From NCBI GenBank assembly GCA_902797515.1, contig CADBSX010000163.1, forward strand, positions 1-8,760: a stretch of DNA of 8,760 nucleotides, written 5' to 3'. Below are positions 1-6,920 of the stretch, one piece after another (within the stretch, counting starts at the first letter, position 1; each line of letters opens with the position of its first letter). The translations under genes were made by a program, and so were the position numbers. This stretch comes from an uncultured Eubacteriales bacterium (lineage in GTDB: Bacteria; Bacillota; Clostridia; Christensenellales; Borkfalkiaceae). A model generated the notes under the pieces. The model was not told where the DNA came from. It was given only the letters and a program-made list of their open reading frames with translations, and made no database searches.

Positions 1-747
1 AACGGCGACGATATCCCTTGCGCCGATTTTCAGTTTTTTGTATTTGGTGCGCTTTTTCGCCCCCGAATAACACCTTGCGTCCATCGCGTCGCCGAGTTCG
101 TCGGCGCGGCGGAACGCGCTTACGAGCAACGGTATAAGTACCGGTATAAGCGCTTTAACGCGGGAAAACACGTTTCCGCTCTCGAAGTCCGCCCCCCTCG
201 CTTTCTGCGCGTTTATTATTCTGTCGGTCTCGTCCGCGAGCGTAGGAATAAAGCGGAGCGCGATAGACATTATAAGCGCGAGTTCGTGAACGGGGAATTT
301 CACGAGCGAAAGCGGTTTTAACAGGCTCTCTATCCCGTCGGTAAGGCTGACGGGCGTGGTGGTAAGCGTGAGCACCGAACTGCCCGCGACCAAAGACACG
401 AGCCTAAGCGCGAGAAAGCCCGCGTTTATAAGTCCTTCCCTCGTTACTATCCAGAAAAGAACGTGATCGCCCTCGCCTTTCCGATAGAAAAACACGTTTA
501 TCACCGCCGTGAAAATAACGAGGAATATTATCGCCTTTATGCTTTTCAGAACCGACGTGAGCGGAACTCTCGACGCAAAAACCGAAACGAGCATAAATAT
601 TATCGCGACGCCGAGCGAAATAAAATTCTGCGCGGTGAATATCATGGCGATATACGCTATAAGAAGAAGTATTTTAATACGGGGATCGAGTTTGTGGACG
701 AAAGATTCCGTAGGATAATACTGACCGAAAGTCATATCCCTCATCAT
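1..747 (-). CDS. ecfT: EcfT, transmembrane subunit of energy-coupling factor transporter (3' end cut by window edge)
   Basis: EcfT is the membrane scaffold of group II ECF transporters. It couples ATP hydrolysis by EcfA1/EcfA2 to interchangeable substrate-binding S components for vitamins and cofactors. I translated 249 residues, and the frame stays open to base 1. Hydrophobic helices lie near residues 25-58, 68-87, 107-130, 155-170 and 197-212. Two ATPase-coupling motifs of the family are visible: ARG at 183-185 (KARGADFES) and the variant A-R-C at 224-226 (MDARCY), as in many Firmicute EcfT proteins. The family is about 265 residues long, so perhaps 15-20 residues are missing. The start at 747 overlaps the ecfA2 stop as ATGA, and a GGAGG lies 9 nt upstream inside ecfA2. 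A second ATG follows at once (744), but its SD spacing is worse. No S component is visible, as expected for a shared module whose S genes lie elsewhere. Confidence 0.95.
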   Translation of the reverse strand, partial: MMRDMTFGQYYPTESFVHKLDPRIKILLLIAYIAMIFTAQNFISLGVAIIFMLVSVFASRVPLTSVLKSIKAIIFLVIFTAVINVFFYRKGEGDHVLFWIVTREGLINAGFLALRLVSLVAGSSVLTLTTTPVSLTDGIESLLKPLSLVKFPVHELALIMSIALRFIPTLADETDRIINAQKARGADFESGNVFSRVKALIPVLIPLLVSAFRRADELGDAMDARCYSGAKKRTKYKKLKIGARDIVAV

Positions 748-1622
748 AGGCTCTTTCCTCCGTACGCTTTTATCGTTTTTTCGGTAAAGTCCGCGACGGA
801 ATAGTCGGTTTCTATCTTCGTTCCGACTTCCTCGAGCCTTTCGGAAAGGTAAGCCGTGACGGGGACGTCGAGCCGTAAATTTACGAGTTCTTCCGTCTTT
901 GAAAAGATCTCCGCGGGCGAGCCCTGCATGACCGCTTTCCCTTCCGAAAAAACGGCTATGCGCGTACAGTTATCCGCCACTTCGTCCATATCGTGCGAAA
1001 CGATAACGACCGTCTTGCAAGCCGTGCCGTGAAGATAGTGCAAGAGAGCCATAAGTTCCCTTTTGCCTTTAGGATCGAGCCCCGCGACGGGCTCGTCGAG
1101 GACGAGTATTTCGGGCCTTGTCACGATAACGCCCGCTATCGCCGCGCGCCTTTTCTGCCCGCCCGAAAGTTCAAACGGAGACTTCCCCGCCTGTTCGCGA
1201 GAAAGCCCGACCATTTCGAGCGCGCCGTAAACCGCCGCGTCTATATCTTCTTTTTTAGCCTCGGGAAAGAAATTCTTATATCCGAAAGCCACGTCGTCGT
1301 AAACGGTCTCCGCGAAAAGTTGGTATTCGGGATACTGAAAAACCATCCCGACTTTCGAGCGGAGTTCGCGGTAAAATTTCTTTTTCTTGCTCTTTTTTAC
1401 GCTCGCCGAAAGATCGCGATCGCCGATTTTGAGCGTCCCTTCCTCTACGGGGATAAGCGCGTTCAGATGCTGGATAAAAGTAGATTTACCGCTGCCCGTA
1501 TGCCCTATTATTCCGAAAAATTCGCCCTCCTCTATCACGAGCGAAACGCCGTCGAGCGCTTTTTTGGCGAATTTGGTCTTTTTGTTGTAAGTAAAGGTCA
1601 GACCTTCCGAAACAATTCGCAT
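744..1622 (-). CDS. ecfA2: EcfA2, ATP-binding subunit of energy-coupling factor transporter
   Basis: One of the two cytoplasmic ATPases of the ECF transporter, pairing with EcfA1 and EcfT. The product is 292 residues. ABC motifs appear in order: Walker A GHTGSGKST (40-48), Q-loop Q96 (VFQYPEYQLF), signature LSGGQKRRA (152-160), Walker B ILVLDE with catalytic E177, D-loop GLDP (181-184), H-loop H210 (VSHD). Residues 215-292 form the C-terminal domain typical of EcfA proteins. The frame is open further upstream (to 1730), but those residues are arginine-rich, lie inside ecfA1 and match no ABC domain. The ATG at 1622 (MRIVSEGLTFTY) is where the ABC fold begins. This start lies inside the end of ecfA1, a 25-nt overlap, which implies coupled translation. 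An AGGAGG is present but about 15 nt away, so reinitiation may matter more than that SD. EcfA1 versus EcfA2 is assigned from gene order and from similarity of the signature and Walker B regions. Confidence 0.95.
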   Translation of the reverse strand: MRIVSEGLTFTYNKKTKFAKKALDGVSLVIEEGEFFGIIGHTGSGKSTFIQHLNALIPVEEGTLKIGDRDLSASVKKSKKKKFYRELRSKVGMVFQYPEYQLFAETVYDDVAFGYKNFFPEAKKEDIDAAVYGALEMVGLSREQAGKSPFELSGGQKRRAAIAGVIVTRPEILVLDEPVAGLDPKGKRELMALLHYLHGTACKTVVIVSHDMDEVADNCTRIAVFSEGKAVMQGSPAEIFSKTEELVNLRLDVPVTAYLSERLEEVGTKIETDYSVADFTEKTIKAYGGKSL

Positions 1623-2458
1623 AATTTTTCCGAAAGCCCTCCTTTGTCGAGATTTACGCCGTCTATCGGCAATCCCCCTTCTTTGAGTTTTTTGGCGATA
1701 AGAGCGGCTCTCGGAAGTTCGAGCCCGCACCTTTCGAGCGTTTCCGCGTCCGAAAATACCTCTTCGGGCGTTCCCGTTTTCGCGATCTTTCCTTCGTTTA
1801 AAACGTATATCGCGTCCGCTTCCGCCGCCTCGTCCATATAGTGCGTTATATCTATTACCGTCATGCCCTCTTCCCTGTTCAGAGTCCTTATAACGCTCAT
1901 TACCTCGCGCCTGCCTTTCGGATCGAGCATCGAGGTCGATTCGTCGAGGATAAGTATTTCGGGATTTATCGCTATCGCACCAGCTATCGCCACGCGCTGT
2001 TTCTGCCCGCCCGAAAGCCTCGACGCCTGCGCCTTTCTGAATTCTTCCGTTCCCGTGACCTTCAAAGCGTAGTCTATCCTCTTTTTCATTTCCTCTCTCG
2101 GCATACCGATATTTTCCGGACCGAAAGCGACGTCGTCCTCGACTATCGAGGCGACTTGCTGATTGTCGGGATTCTGAAAGACCATGCCCGCTTTTTTACG
2201 TATCTCGAAAAGGCTCTTCTTGTCCTGCGTGTCCATACCGAGAACGGTGACCTTGCCCGAAGTAGGGACTAAAAGTCCGTTTATAAGTTTCGCGCAAGTG
2301 CTTTTTCCGCTCCCGTTCCTGCCGAGAAGGGCGACGAACGCGCCCTTTTCGACTTTCATACGGAAATCCGAAAGCACCTCTTCGGTCTTTGTTAAATTGT
2401 CGTTTACGTCCGTTCCCGAATAGGAAAAACTGACGTTTTCAAACTCTATCGCGTACAT
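1598..2458 (-). CDS. ecfA1: EcfA1, ATP-binding subunit of energy-coupling factor transporter
   Basis: Partner ATPase of EcfA2 in the ECF transporter; 286 residues, normal for the family. Visible motifs: Walker A GRNGSGKST (46-54), Q-loop Q95 (VFQNPDNQQ), signature LSGGQKQRV (148-156), Walker B ILILDE with catalytic E173, D-loop MLDP (177-180), H-loop H206 (ITHYMDE). The STSMLDP wording after Walker B is characteristic of EcfA1 (usually ATSMLDP). The start at 2458 is firm because an in-frame TAA lies two codons upstream and the ABC domain begins at once (MYAIEFENVSFSY). No convincing Shine-Dalgarno precedes it: the 13 nt between the ATG and the nearby hairpin lack a purine-rich block. It is the first gene of the ECF block, 45 nt after recR, and overlaps ecfA2 by 25 nt. 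Confidence 0.96.
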   Translation of the reverse strand: MYAIEFENVSFSYSGTDVNDNLTKTEEVLSDFRMKVEKGAFVALLGRNGSGKSTCAKLINGLLVPTSGKVTVLGMDTQDKKSLFEIRKKAGMVFQNPDNQQVASIVEDDVAFGPENIGMPREEMKKRIDYALKVTGTEEFRKAQASRLSGGQKQRVAIAGAIAINPEILILDESTSMLDPKGRREVMSVIRTLNREEGMTVIDITHYMDEAAEADAIYVLNEGKIAKTGTPEEVFSDAETLERCGLELPRAALIAKKLKEGGLPIDGVNLDKGGLSEKLCELFRKV

Positions 2459-2471
2459 TGCGTATTACCGT

Positions 2472-2498
2472 TTGCGGCGGCGTGGAACGCCGCCGCAA
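2472..2498. other. Perfect GC-rich hairpin between recR and ecfA1
   Basis: A 12-nt arm (2472-2483) and its exact reverse complement (2487-2498) flank a 3-nt loop (GGA on plus, TCC on minus). The stem is almost entirely G/C except at its ends. It fills most of the 45-nt gap between the recR stop and the ecfA1 start. Neither strand has a run of T after the stem, so it is not a canonical intrinsic terminator. It could be an mRNA-stabilising or processing hairpin, a partial attenuator, or a dispersed palindromic repeat. Function is inferred only; the symmetry itself is read directly. Confidence 0.75.
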
Positions 2499-2503
2499 GA
2501 TAT

Positions 2504-3097
2504 TTACATTTCCTTTCTGTCGAGTATGGCGCGGGAAAGCGTCACCTCGTCGGCGTATTCGAGTTCGCTCCCGACCGGTATCCCGTGCGCGAGCCTCGTC
2601 ACCTTTATTCCGAGCGGCTTCACGAGCGTGGATATATACATCGCCGTCGCCTCGCCCTCGACGTCGGGATTAGTCGCCATTATGACTTCTTTGACCGCTC
2701 CTTCCCGTATCCTCGCGAGAAGTTCTTTTATCCTTATGTCGTTCGGCGTTATCCCTTCCATAGGATTTATCGTGCCGTGAAGGACGTGATACACGCCTTT
2801 GAATTCGTGTGCCTTTTCCATGGCGAGCACGTCTTTCGGCTCTTTCACGACGCATATCACCGAGCCGTCGCGCAGCGAACATATATCGCATACGTCCTTG
2901 TCGGTAAAATTGCCGCAGACCTTGCAATAACGCACGTTCTTCTTCGCGGATATAACGCTTTCGGCGAATTCCTTCGCCTCTTCCTCGGTCATATTTATTA
3001 TTTTATAGGCGTATCTCTGCGCCGTTTTAGTTCCGACTCCCGGGAGTTTCGTGAACTGGTTTATAAGTTTCCCTATCGGTTCTATATATTGAGCCAT
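2504..3097 (-). CDS. recR: Recombination mediator protein RecR
   Basis: RecR acts with RecO/RecF to load RecA at gaps and stalled forks; it is a ring-forming DNA-binding protein. The product is 197 residues, the usual length. In order: helix-hairpin-helix [11 protein letters not shown] (18-28); a four-cysteine zinc finger C58, C61, C70, C73 (YCKVCGNF...CDIC); a Toprim domain starting near VVKE (83-86) and including [11 protein letters not shown] (141-151); and the RecR-specific [17 protein letters not shown] stretch (167-183). The C-terminus ILDRKEM is close to the family's GRKEL-type ending. It starts 3 nt after the ybaB stop with no strong SD, so coupling to ybaB translation is likely. The ybaB-recR pair downstream of dnaX is conserved across bacteria. 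All 18 isoleucine codons are ATA. Confidence 0.98.
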   Translation of the reverse strand: MAQYIEPIGKLINQFTKLPGVGTKTAQRYAYKIINMTEEEAKEFAESVISAKKNVRYCKVCGNFTDKDVCDICSLRDGSVICVVKEPKDVLAMEKAHEFKGVYHVLHGTINPMEGITPNDIRIKELLARIREGAVKEVIMATNPDVEGEATAMYISTLVKPLGIKVTRLAHGIPVGSELEYADEVTLSRAILDRKEM

Positions 3098-3100
3098 AAA

Positions 3101-3430
3101 TCAGAAAAGTCCGCCCGCGCCGCCGAACGCCCCCATCTTCTCGTTATACATCTCGTCCGCTTTATCGTACGCGTTATTGAGCGCGGCGACGATAAGGTCT
3201 TCGAGCATTTCCACGTCGTCCGGATCTACCGCTTTCGGATCTATCGTCACGGACGAAACCACCTTTTTCCCGTTCACGACGACTTTCACGAGTCCGCCGC
3301 TCTCGCCGACTATTTCCGCCTCTTCGAGTTCCTGCTGCGCTTTCGCCATCTGTTCCTGCATCTTCTGCGCCTGTTTCATAAGTTGCTGCATCTGATTTCC
3401 GCCGCCGAAGCCGCCTCTGTATCCTGCCAT
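3101..3430 (-). CDS. ybaB: YbaB/EbfC family nucleoid-associated DNA-binding protein
   Basis: A small DNA-binding protein of the YbaB/EbfC family, which forms tweezer-like dimers and sits between dnaX and recR in most bacteria. The product is 109 residues, a normal length. A Gly/Met/Gln-rich N-terminus (2-14) leads into a long amphipathic helix (MQQLMKQAQKMQEQMAKAQQ, about 14-33). Then come the conserved strands around SGGLVKVVVNGK (44-55) and the signature SVTIDPKAVDPDDVEMLEDL (60-79), and a C-terminal helix with NNAYDKADE (85-93). The last residues are Gly/Phe-rich (GAFGGAGGLF). The start has a good AAGGAG 9 nt upstream in the 31-nt gap after dnaX. The exact role of the family is not settled; nucleoid binding is established for some members. 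Confidence 0.96.
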   Translation of the reverse strand: MAGYRGGFGGGNQMQQLMKQAQKMQEQMAKAQQELEEAEIVGESGGLVKVVVNGKKVVSSVTIDPKAVDPDDVEMLEDLIVAALNNAYDKADEMYNEKMGAFGGAGGLF

Positions 3431-3461
3431 AATATATTACTCCTTATTTATTGCCTTATTT

Positions 3462-5144
3462 TTATTTTTCGGTTCTGACTATATCCTCGCCGAACGCCTT
3501 TTTAAGCCTGTCCGTTCCCTCTTTAAAGGGATCTCTTTCGGGCTCTTCCCGTTCTTTTCTGACCTCTATGCTGAAATCCCCGAACGCGGCGACCATTTCG
3601 GATATCGTCCTTAAACTTTCCTCTTTCGTTATCTCGCCGTATCCCGAATCGTCCGTCGCGATTATAGTGAGTTTTCCGCCCGAAAGTTCCGCGCGCATTT
3701 CCCTGCACGCCACCCATAAAAGAACGTTTCCGTCGGAGCGGAGTTTTCTCACCACCGTTCCCCAGAGCCTCGCACCGCTTATTCCCGCAGGTTTCGGCTC
3801 TTCCGTCGCCCTTACCGCGCTCGTTTCCGTTTTTTCCGAAGTTTTGTCCCCGCTTTCGGGAACGGTGAATTCGGGCGGCGCGGGCGGCTCTTCGTAAGCT
3901 TTCGCATCTTCTTTTACGGGCGTTCTCTTTTCTTCCGCGGCAGTTTCTTTTTCGCCGCTCCCGTCGTTTTCCGCCGCGCGTCCGACCGTTCTCAATCTCT
4001 CGACCTCTCTTTCGAGTTCGGAAACTCTCGCGGCGAGCGCGTCGATATCGTAATCGGCTTTCGGCGTCGCCGCCTTTATAGCCGCCGTTTCAAAAACTAT
4101 CCTCGGCGTGGAACTGTACCTCAAATCCCCGTCCGCCTCGGCGAAAATTTCCGCGCACCGGAGTATTCTGTTTTCGTCGGCGACGTCCGCGAGCGCTTTG
4201 AGTTCCGAATATAAGTCTTCGGGGATGTCGAGTATATCTCTCGCCCCCTCGCACGTCTTTACGACGATAAGTTCCCTTATCCTCGACGCGACGTCCTTAC
4301 ACAGCACGCCGACAGACTTGCCGGACTCGTAAAGTTCCTCGGTGACTTCGAGCGTCTTTCCCGTCTCGGAACGCAGTATATGTCCTATAAGTTCCGTTAT
4401 CTTGCCCGTATCGGTCGCGCCGAGCACTTCCAAAACGTCGTTATAAGTCAGTTTCCCCTCGCGGTAAGATACGCACGTATCGGCGACCGACAGGGCGTCT
4501 CTTATGCTTCCCGCGCCCGCCGCGGCTATCGCCGTCACCGCCTCTTTTTCGTATTCCTTTCCTATCTCGTCGTATATCTTCGCGACGAGCGCGGCTATCT
4601 CTTTAGTCGGGATAAGCCTGAAATCGAAACGCATACACCTCGAAAGTATCGTCGGGGGAAGTTTATGGACTTCCGTCGTCGCGAGTATGAAAACCGCGTG
4701 TTCGGGCGGCTCTTCGAGCGTCTTTAAAAGGGCGTTGAAAGCCTCGGTCGTCAGCATATGCACTTCGTCGATTATATAGACTTTGTATTTCCCGCTGACG
4801 GGCGGATACTGCACCTTTTCGCGCAGATCCCTTATGTTTTCGACTTTGTTGTTGCTCGCCGCGTCCATTTCGAGCACGTCGAGATTAGCCCCGTCGCCGA
4901 GCGCGCGGCAGACTTCGCATTTCCCGCACGGCGAGCCGTTCACGGGCGAAAGACAGTTTATCGCCCTCGCGAATATCTTCGCGGCGGAAGTCTTGCCCGT
5001 TCCCCTCGCTCCGCAGAAAAGATAGGCGTGTCCTATCCTCTTCGAGTTTATCTGGTTGACGAGCGTCCTTACTATGTGCTCCTGTCCTATAAGTCCGTCG
5101 AATCCGCTCGGACGGAACCTTCTGTACAGCGCGAGATACGCCAT
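3462..5144 (-). CDS. dnaX: DNA polymerase III subunit gamma/tau
   Basis: DnaX is the AAA+ motor of the clamp loader and, as tau, links the polymerases to the replisome. The product is 560 residues. Visible: the LYRRFRPSGFDGLIGQ opening (6-21), Walker A GARGTGKT (45-52), zinc-binding cysteines C64, C73, C76, C79, Walker B IIDEVH (D126, E127), the NALLKTLEEPP motif (137-147), sensor 1 ATT (155-157), the arginine-finger SRC (168-170), and sensor 2 GSIRDALS (212-219). The clamp-loader collar follows to about 360. Residues 366-387 look like a short coiled coil, 390-455 are a charged, proline-rich linker, and 456-560 form a separate C-terminal domain. AAGGAGG lies 8 nt before the ATG, inside the end of sigH. 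I saw no in-phase slippery heptamer, so full-length tau is the supported product. The gap from sigH is 4 nt. Confidence 0.98.
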   Translation of the reverse strand: MAYLALYRRFRPSGFDGLIGQEHIVRTLVNQINSKRIGHAYLFCGARGTGKTSAAKIFARAINCLSPVNGSPCGKCEVCRALGDGANLDVLEMDAASNNKVENIRDLREKVQYPPVSGKYKVYIIDEVHMLTTEAFNALLKTLEEPPEHAVFILATTEVHKLPPTILSRCMRFDFRLIPTKEIAALVAKIYDEIGKEYEKEAVTAIAAAGAGSIRDALSVADTCVSYREGKLTYNDVLEVLGATDTGKITELIGHILRSETGKTLEVTEELYESGKSVGVLCKDVASRIRELIVVKTCEGARDILDIPEDLYSELKALADVADENRILRCAEIFAEADGDLRYSSTPRIVFETAAIKAATPKADYDIDALAARVSELEREVERLRTVGRAAENDGSGEKETAAEEKRTPVKEDAKAYEEPPAPPEFTVPESGDKTSEKTETSAVRATEEPKPAGISGARLWGTVVRKLRSDGNVLLWVACREMRAELSGGKLTIIATDDSGYGEITKEESLRTISEMVAAFGDFSIEVRKEREEPERDPFKEGTDRLKKAFGEDIVRTEK

Positions 5145-5148
5145 TTTT

Positions 5149-5727
5149 TCAGCCTCCTTGCCTTTTTGCTCGGCTTTTCGCGTAATTATCTTTCATTTTC
5201 GACTTCGCTCTCTGTATGGCGTTATCGACGGACTTTTCGCTTATCTGCATTTTGTCCGCGATCTCGCCGTAGGAAAATCCCTCGAAATAACAGTCTAAAA
5301 CGCCGTTTTCCGTTTCGGACAGCCCTGCCCTCAATTCGGCGGCTTTTTCCCTGCGGTTTTCCCTGTCTATAACCGTCCTTTCGGGATCGAACAACAGTTC
5401 CGCGAAGTCGAGCGGAAGCGCGTTGTTCAAGGGCGCGTTCCCCTTGTTCCCCGCCTTGCTTACCGCCGTTTTTACTCTCGATTCCGCGCAGAGCCTCGCG
5501 AACGGTCCGAACGCGGAATTTTTATCCTCGCAGTAAGTTTCGACCGCCGTCAAAAGCCCTAAAAAGCCTTCCTGTAAGAGGTCTTCTTCGTCGCCGCCGA
5601 AAATAAAAAACCTTCTCGAAACGCTCTTTATCATACGGCGATACCTCTCGCAAATGCTCGCGAATACTTCCGTATTCCCTCTCTTATGTAGGGCTATAAG
5701 TTGATTATCGGTGTAATCTTCATACAT
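5149..5727 (-). CDS. sigH: SigH-like RNA polymerase sigma factor
   Basis: A sigma-70 family factor of the SigH (Spo0H) type, which in Bacillus and Clostridia directs transition-state and early sporulation genes. The product is 192 residues; SigH of B. subtilis is about 218. Region 2 spans about 8-95 and carries DEEDLLQEGFLGLLTAV (46-62), the core-binding part, and FGPFARLCAESRVKTAVSKA (73-92). The following NAPLNNALPLD (97-107) corresponds to the H-x-PLNS-x-x-SLD segment of SigH. Region 4 (about 133-180) has an HTH with SYGEIADKMQISEKSVDNAI (152-171), where KSVDNAIQRAKSK is a SigH hallmark. Position supports the call: in B. subtilis sigH also follows mrnC-rlmB, with yacP between, which is absent here. 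The start overlaps rlmB by 8 nt, with AAGG 10 nt upstream. Another stationary-phase sigma of the same subfamily cannot be fully excluded. Confidence 0.88.
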   Translation of the reverse strand: MYEDYTDNQLIALHKRGNTEVFASICERYRRMIKSVSRRFFIFGGDEEDLLQEGFLGLLTAVETYCEDKNSAFGPFARLCAESRVKTAVSKAGNKGNAPLNNALPLDFAELLFDPERTVIDRENRREKAAELRAGLSETENGVLDCYFEGFSYGEIADKMQISEKSVDNAIQRAKSKMKDNYAKSRAKRQGG

Positions 5728-6445
5728 TTTCGGTCTGCCTTACGTACTCGAACACCGCGACGCCGCAAGCGACGGACGCGTTCAACGAATTGACTTTTCC
5801 GCGCATCGGGATAGTGAGAGTTCCGTCGCATTTTTCCCTCGTAAGTCTGTTCACTCCCGTGTCCTCTCCGCCGAGAACGAACGCGATCCTGCCCTTTAAA
5901 GAGGTCTTGTATATATTCTCTCCGCCGAGTTCGAGGGCGTATATCCAGAATCCCGATTTTTTAAGTTCGTCTATCGCGGAATTGATATTCGTGACTTTCG
6001 CTATCCTCACGTGGTTCGCGCTGCCCTCGGAAATGCGCATCACCGCGTCGGTAACGCTCGCGCTCCTGCGCTTGCCTATAATAAGCCCGTCCGCGCCGCC
6101 GCACTCGCACACTCTTATTACGCTGCCGAGATTGTGCGGATCTTCCACGCCGTCGGATATAACGACGAGCGAGTTTTCCTTATTTTTCGCCGCCGAAATA
6201 ATATCCGCGAGTTCCGAATATGCGTAATCGGAAGAATAGGCGATAAAGCCCTGATGCCGACCGCTCCCGCTTTCCCTGTCGAGAACGGACTTGTCCGTAA
6301 ACTGAAATTTGACGCCCGAACGCCTTATCTCTTTTAAGAGTTCTTCGCCTTCCGCGTCGCGCGTTCCGTTCGCAATAAGTATTTTATCGACCGTCCTGCC
6401 GCTCCTTATAAGTTCGCGGACGGAATTTCTGCCTTCCGTTTTCAT
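5720..6445 (-). CDS. rlmB: TrmH-family 23S rRNA (guanosine-2'-O-)-methyltransferase, RlmB-like
   Basis: A SPOUT (trefoil-knot) methyltransferase that should use S-adenosylmethionine to 2'-O-methylate a guanosine, most likely 23S rRNA G2251 (E. coli numbering) in the peptidyl-transferase centre. The product is 241 residues. An N-terminal substrate-binding domain (about 1-75) ends in the family phrase SGRHQGF (61-67). The three SPOUT motifs follow: motif 1 DGVEDPHNLGSVIRV (98-112, with N105 and R111), motif 2 VLGGEDTGVNRLT (190-202), motif 3 IPMRGKVNSLNASVACGVA (212-230), which forms the knot and cofactor site. Its start overlaps the mrnC stop as ATGA, and its end overlaps sigH by 8 nt. The mrnC-rlmB pairing matches Bacillus, which favours RlmB over other TrmH-like enzymes. 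Confidence 0.93.
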   Translation of the reverse strand: MKTEGRNSVRELIRSGRTVDKILIANGTRDAEGEELLKEIRRSGVKFQFTDKSVLDRESGSGRHQGFIAYSSDYAYSELADIISAAKNKENSLVVISDGVEDPHNLGSVIRVCECGGADGLIIGKRRSASVTDAVMRISEGSANHVRIAKVTNINSAIDELKKSGFWIYALELGGENIYKTSLKGRIAFVLGGEDTGVNRLTREKCDGTLTIPMRGKVNSLNASVACGVAVFEYVRQTENV

Positions 6446-6837
6446 CTGATTTTTTCCTCGCCGTAATTAACGATATATTCCAGCCTCTCGTACTGTCCGG
6501 TAAGATACAGGTAGCCCAAAACCGCCTCGAAGCCCGTCGAAGCGTTGTATTCGGAAACGGTCGCGTGTTTCGCCCTCGTTCCCTTTTTCGCGTTCCTGCC
6601 GCGGCGGAATATCTCCGCCTCTTCCTCGGTGAATAGGGATAAAAGCCTGTCCGACTTTTCCGCCTGCGCTCTCGCGCAGACTATATCCGCCGCCTTTTTA
6701 TTCAGTTCGCCCGCTTTGAAGTCGCCGTTTTCCGACAATTTTTCGCGCACGGAAAGAGTATAAACGGCGTCCCCGACGAAGGCGAGGACTAAAACGCTTA
6801 AATTTTTCGCTTTTTCTTTCGATACGGTCTCAAACAT
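6442..6837 (-). CDS. mrnC: Mini-ribonuclease III (23S rRNA maturation)
   Basis: Mini-RNase III is a double-strand-specific endoribonuclease made of the RNase III catalytic domain without the dsRNA-binding domain; in B. subtilis it matures 23S rRNA ends. The product is 131 residues, the normal size. The two acidic catalytic motifs are present: LAFVGDAVYTLSVRE (18-32) with D23, and STGFEAVLGYLYLTG (100-114) with E104. Between them lies the family block FRRGRNAKKGTRAKHATVSE (77-96). It is the first gene after the strong promoter at 6862-6890. The SD is weak (CGGAAAA before CTTATATG), and the leader is short. The overlap with rlmB is ATGA. Confidence 0.96.
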   Translation of the reverse strand: MFETVSKEKAKNLSVLVLAFVGDAVYTLSVREKLSENGDFKAGELNKKAADIVCARAQAEKSDRLLSLFTEEEAEIFRRGRNAKKGTRAKHATVSEYNASTGFEAVLGYLYLTGQYERLEYIVNYGEEKIR

Positions 6838-6861
6838 ATAAGTTTTCCGTTATTCCGTATC

Positions 6862-6890
6862 ATTATATCATATTTTTCTTTTTTTTTCAA
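6862..6890 (-). promoter_or_regulatory. SigmaA-type promoter with extended -10, driving mrnC and the operon
   Basis: On the minus strand, TTGAAA (6890-6885) and TATAAT (6867-6862) are separated by exactly 17 nt. The -10 is preceded by TGA, giving the extended form TGnTATAAT. The spacer is A-rich (nine consecutive A after TTG). Transcription should begin near 6855, leaving about 17-19 nt of leader before the mrnC ATG. It is the only such match I saw in the left part and would serve mrnC to at least recR, probably through ecfT. Confidence 0.85.
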
Positions 6891-6899
6891 TGGATTTTA

Positions 6900-6919
6900 A
6901 TAAGATTAACGTATCTTAT
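6900..6919. repeat. AT-rich inverted repeat between ylmC stop and operon promoter
   Basis: Arms ATAAGAT (6900-6906) and ATCTTAT (6913-6919) are perfect complements around a 6-nt loop. The repeat lies just after the ylmC-like stop codon and ends 9 nt upstream of the -35 box of the mrnC promoter. The stem has only one G:C pair and is not followed by a T run, so it would be a poor terminator. It might be an operator or chance. Confidence 0.4.
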
Positions 6920-6920
6920 A

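Noticed and set aside
1623..1730. N-terminal extension of ecfA2 by 36 residues
   Set aside because: The extra residues are basic, low in similarity to anything, and lie inside ecfA1; the ABC fold begins at the ATG at 1622.
993..1841. Long plus-strand open frame opposite ecfA2
   Set aside because: It is antisense to a gene with complete ABC motifs, is rich in Arg/Phe/His as antisense translations of this codon usage are, and has no recognisable domain.
2670..2927. Minus-strand 85-codon frame inside recR
   Set aside because: Out-of-frame shadow of recR, highly basic and without domain.
2585..3478. Plus-strand open frame of 297 codons opposite recR and ybaB
   Set aside because: It spans two firmly identified minus-strand genes, shows no domain, and has no SD; a codon-bias shadow.
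3828..3837. Run of six A (minus strand) in dnaX as a programmed frameshift or slippage site for making gamma
   Set aside because: The heptamer is in the wrong phase for X-XXY-YYZ slippage, and six A are short compared with known slippage tracts; it lies in the linker, so the idea was attractive but unsupported.
4758..5372. Plus-strand open frame opposite the dnaX start and sigH end
   Set aside because: It overlaps the Walker A and zinc-binding region of dnaX and the sigH C-terminus on the other strand; no independent support.
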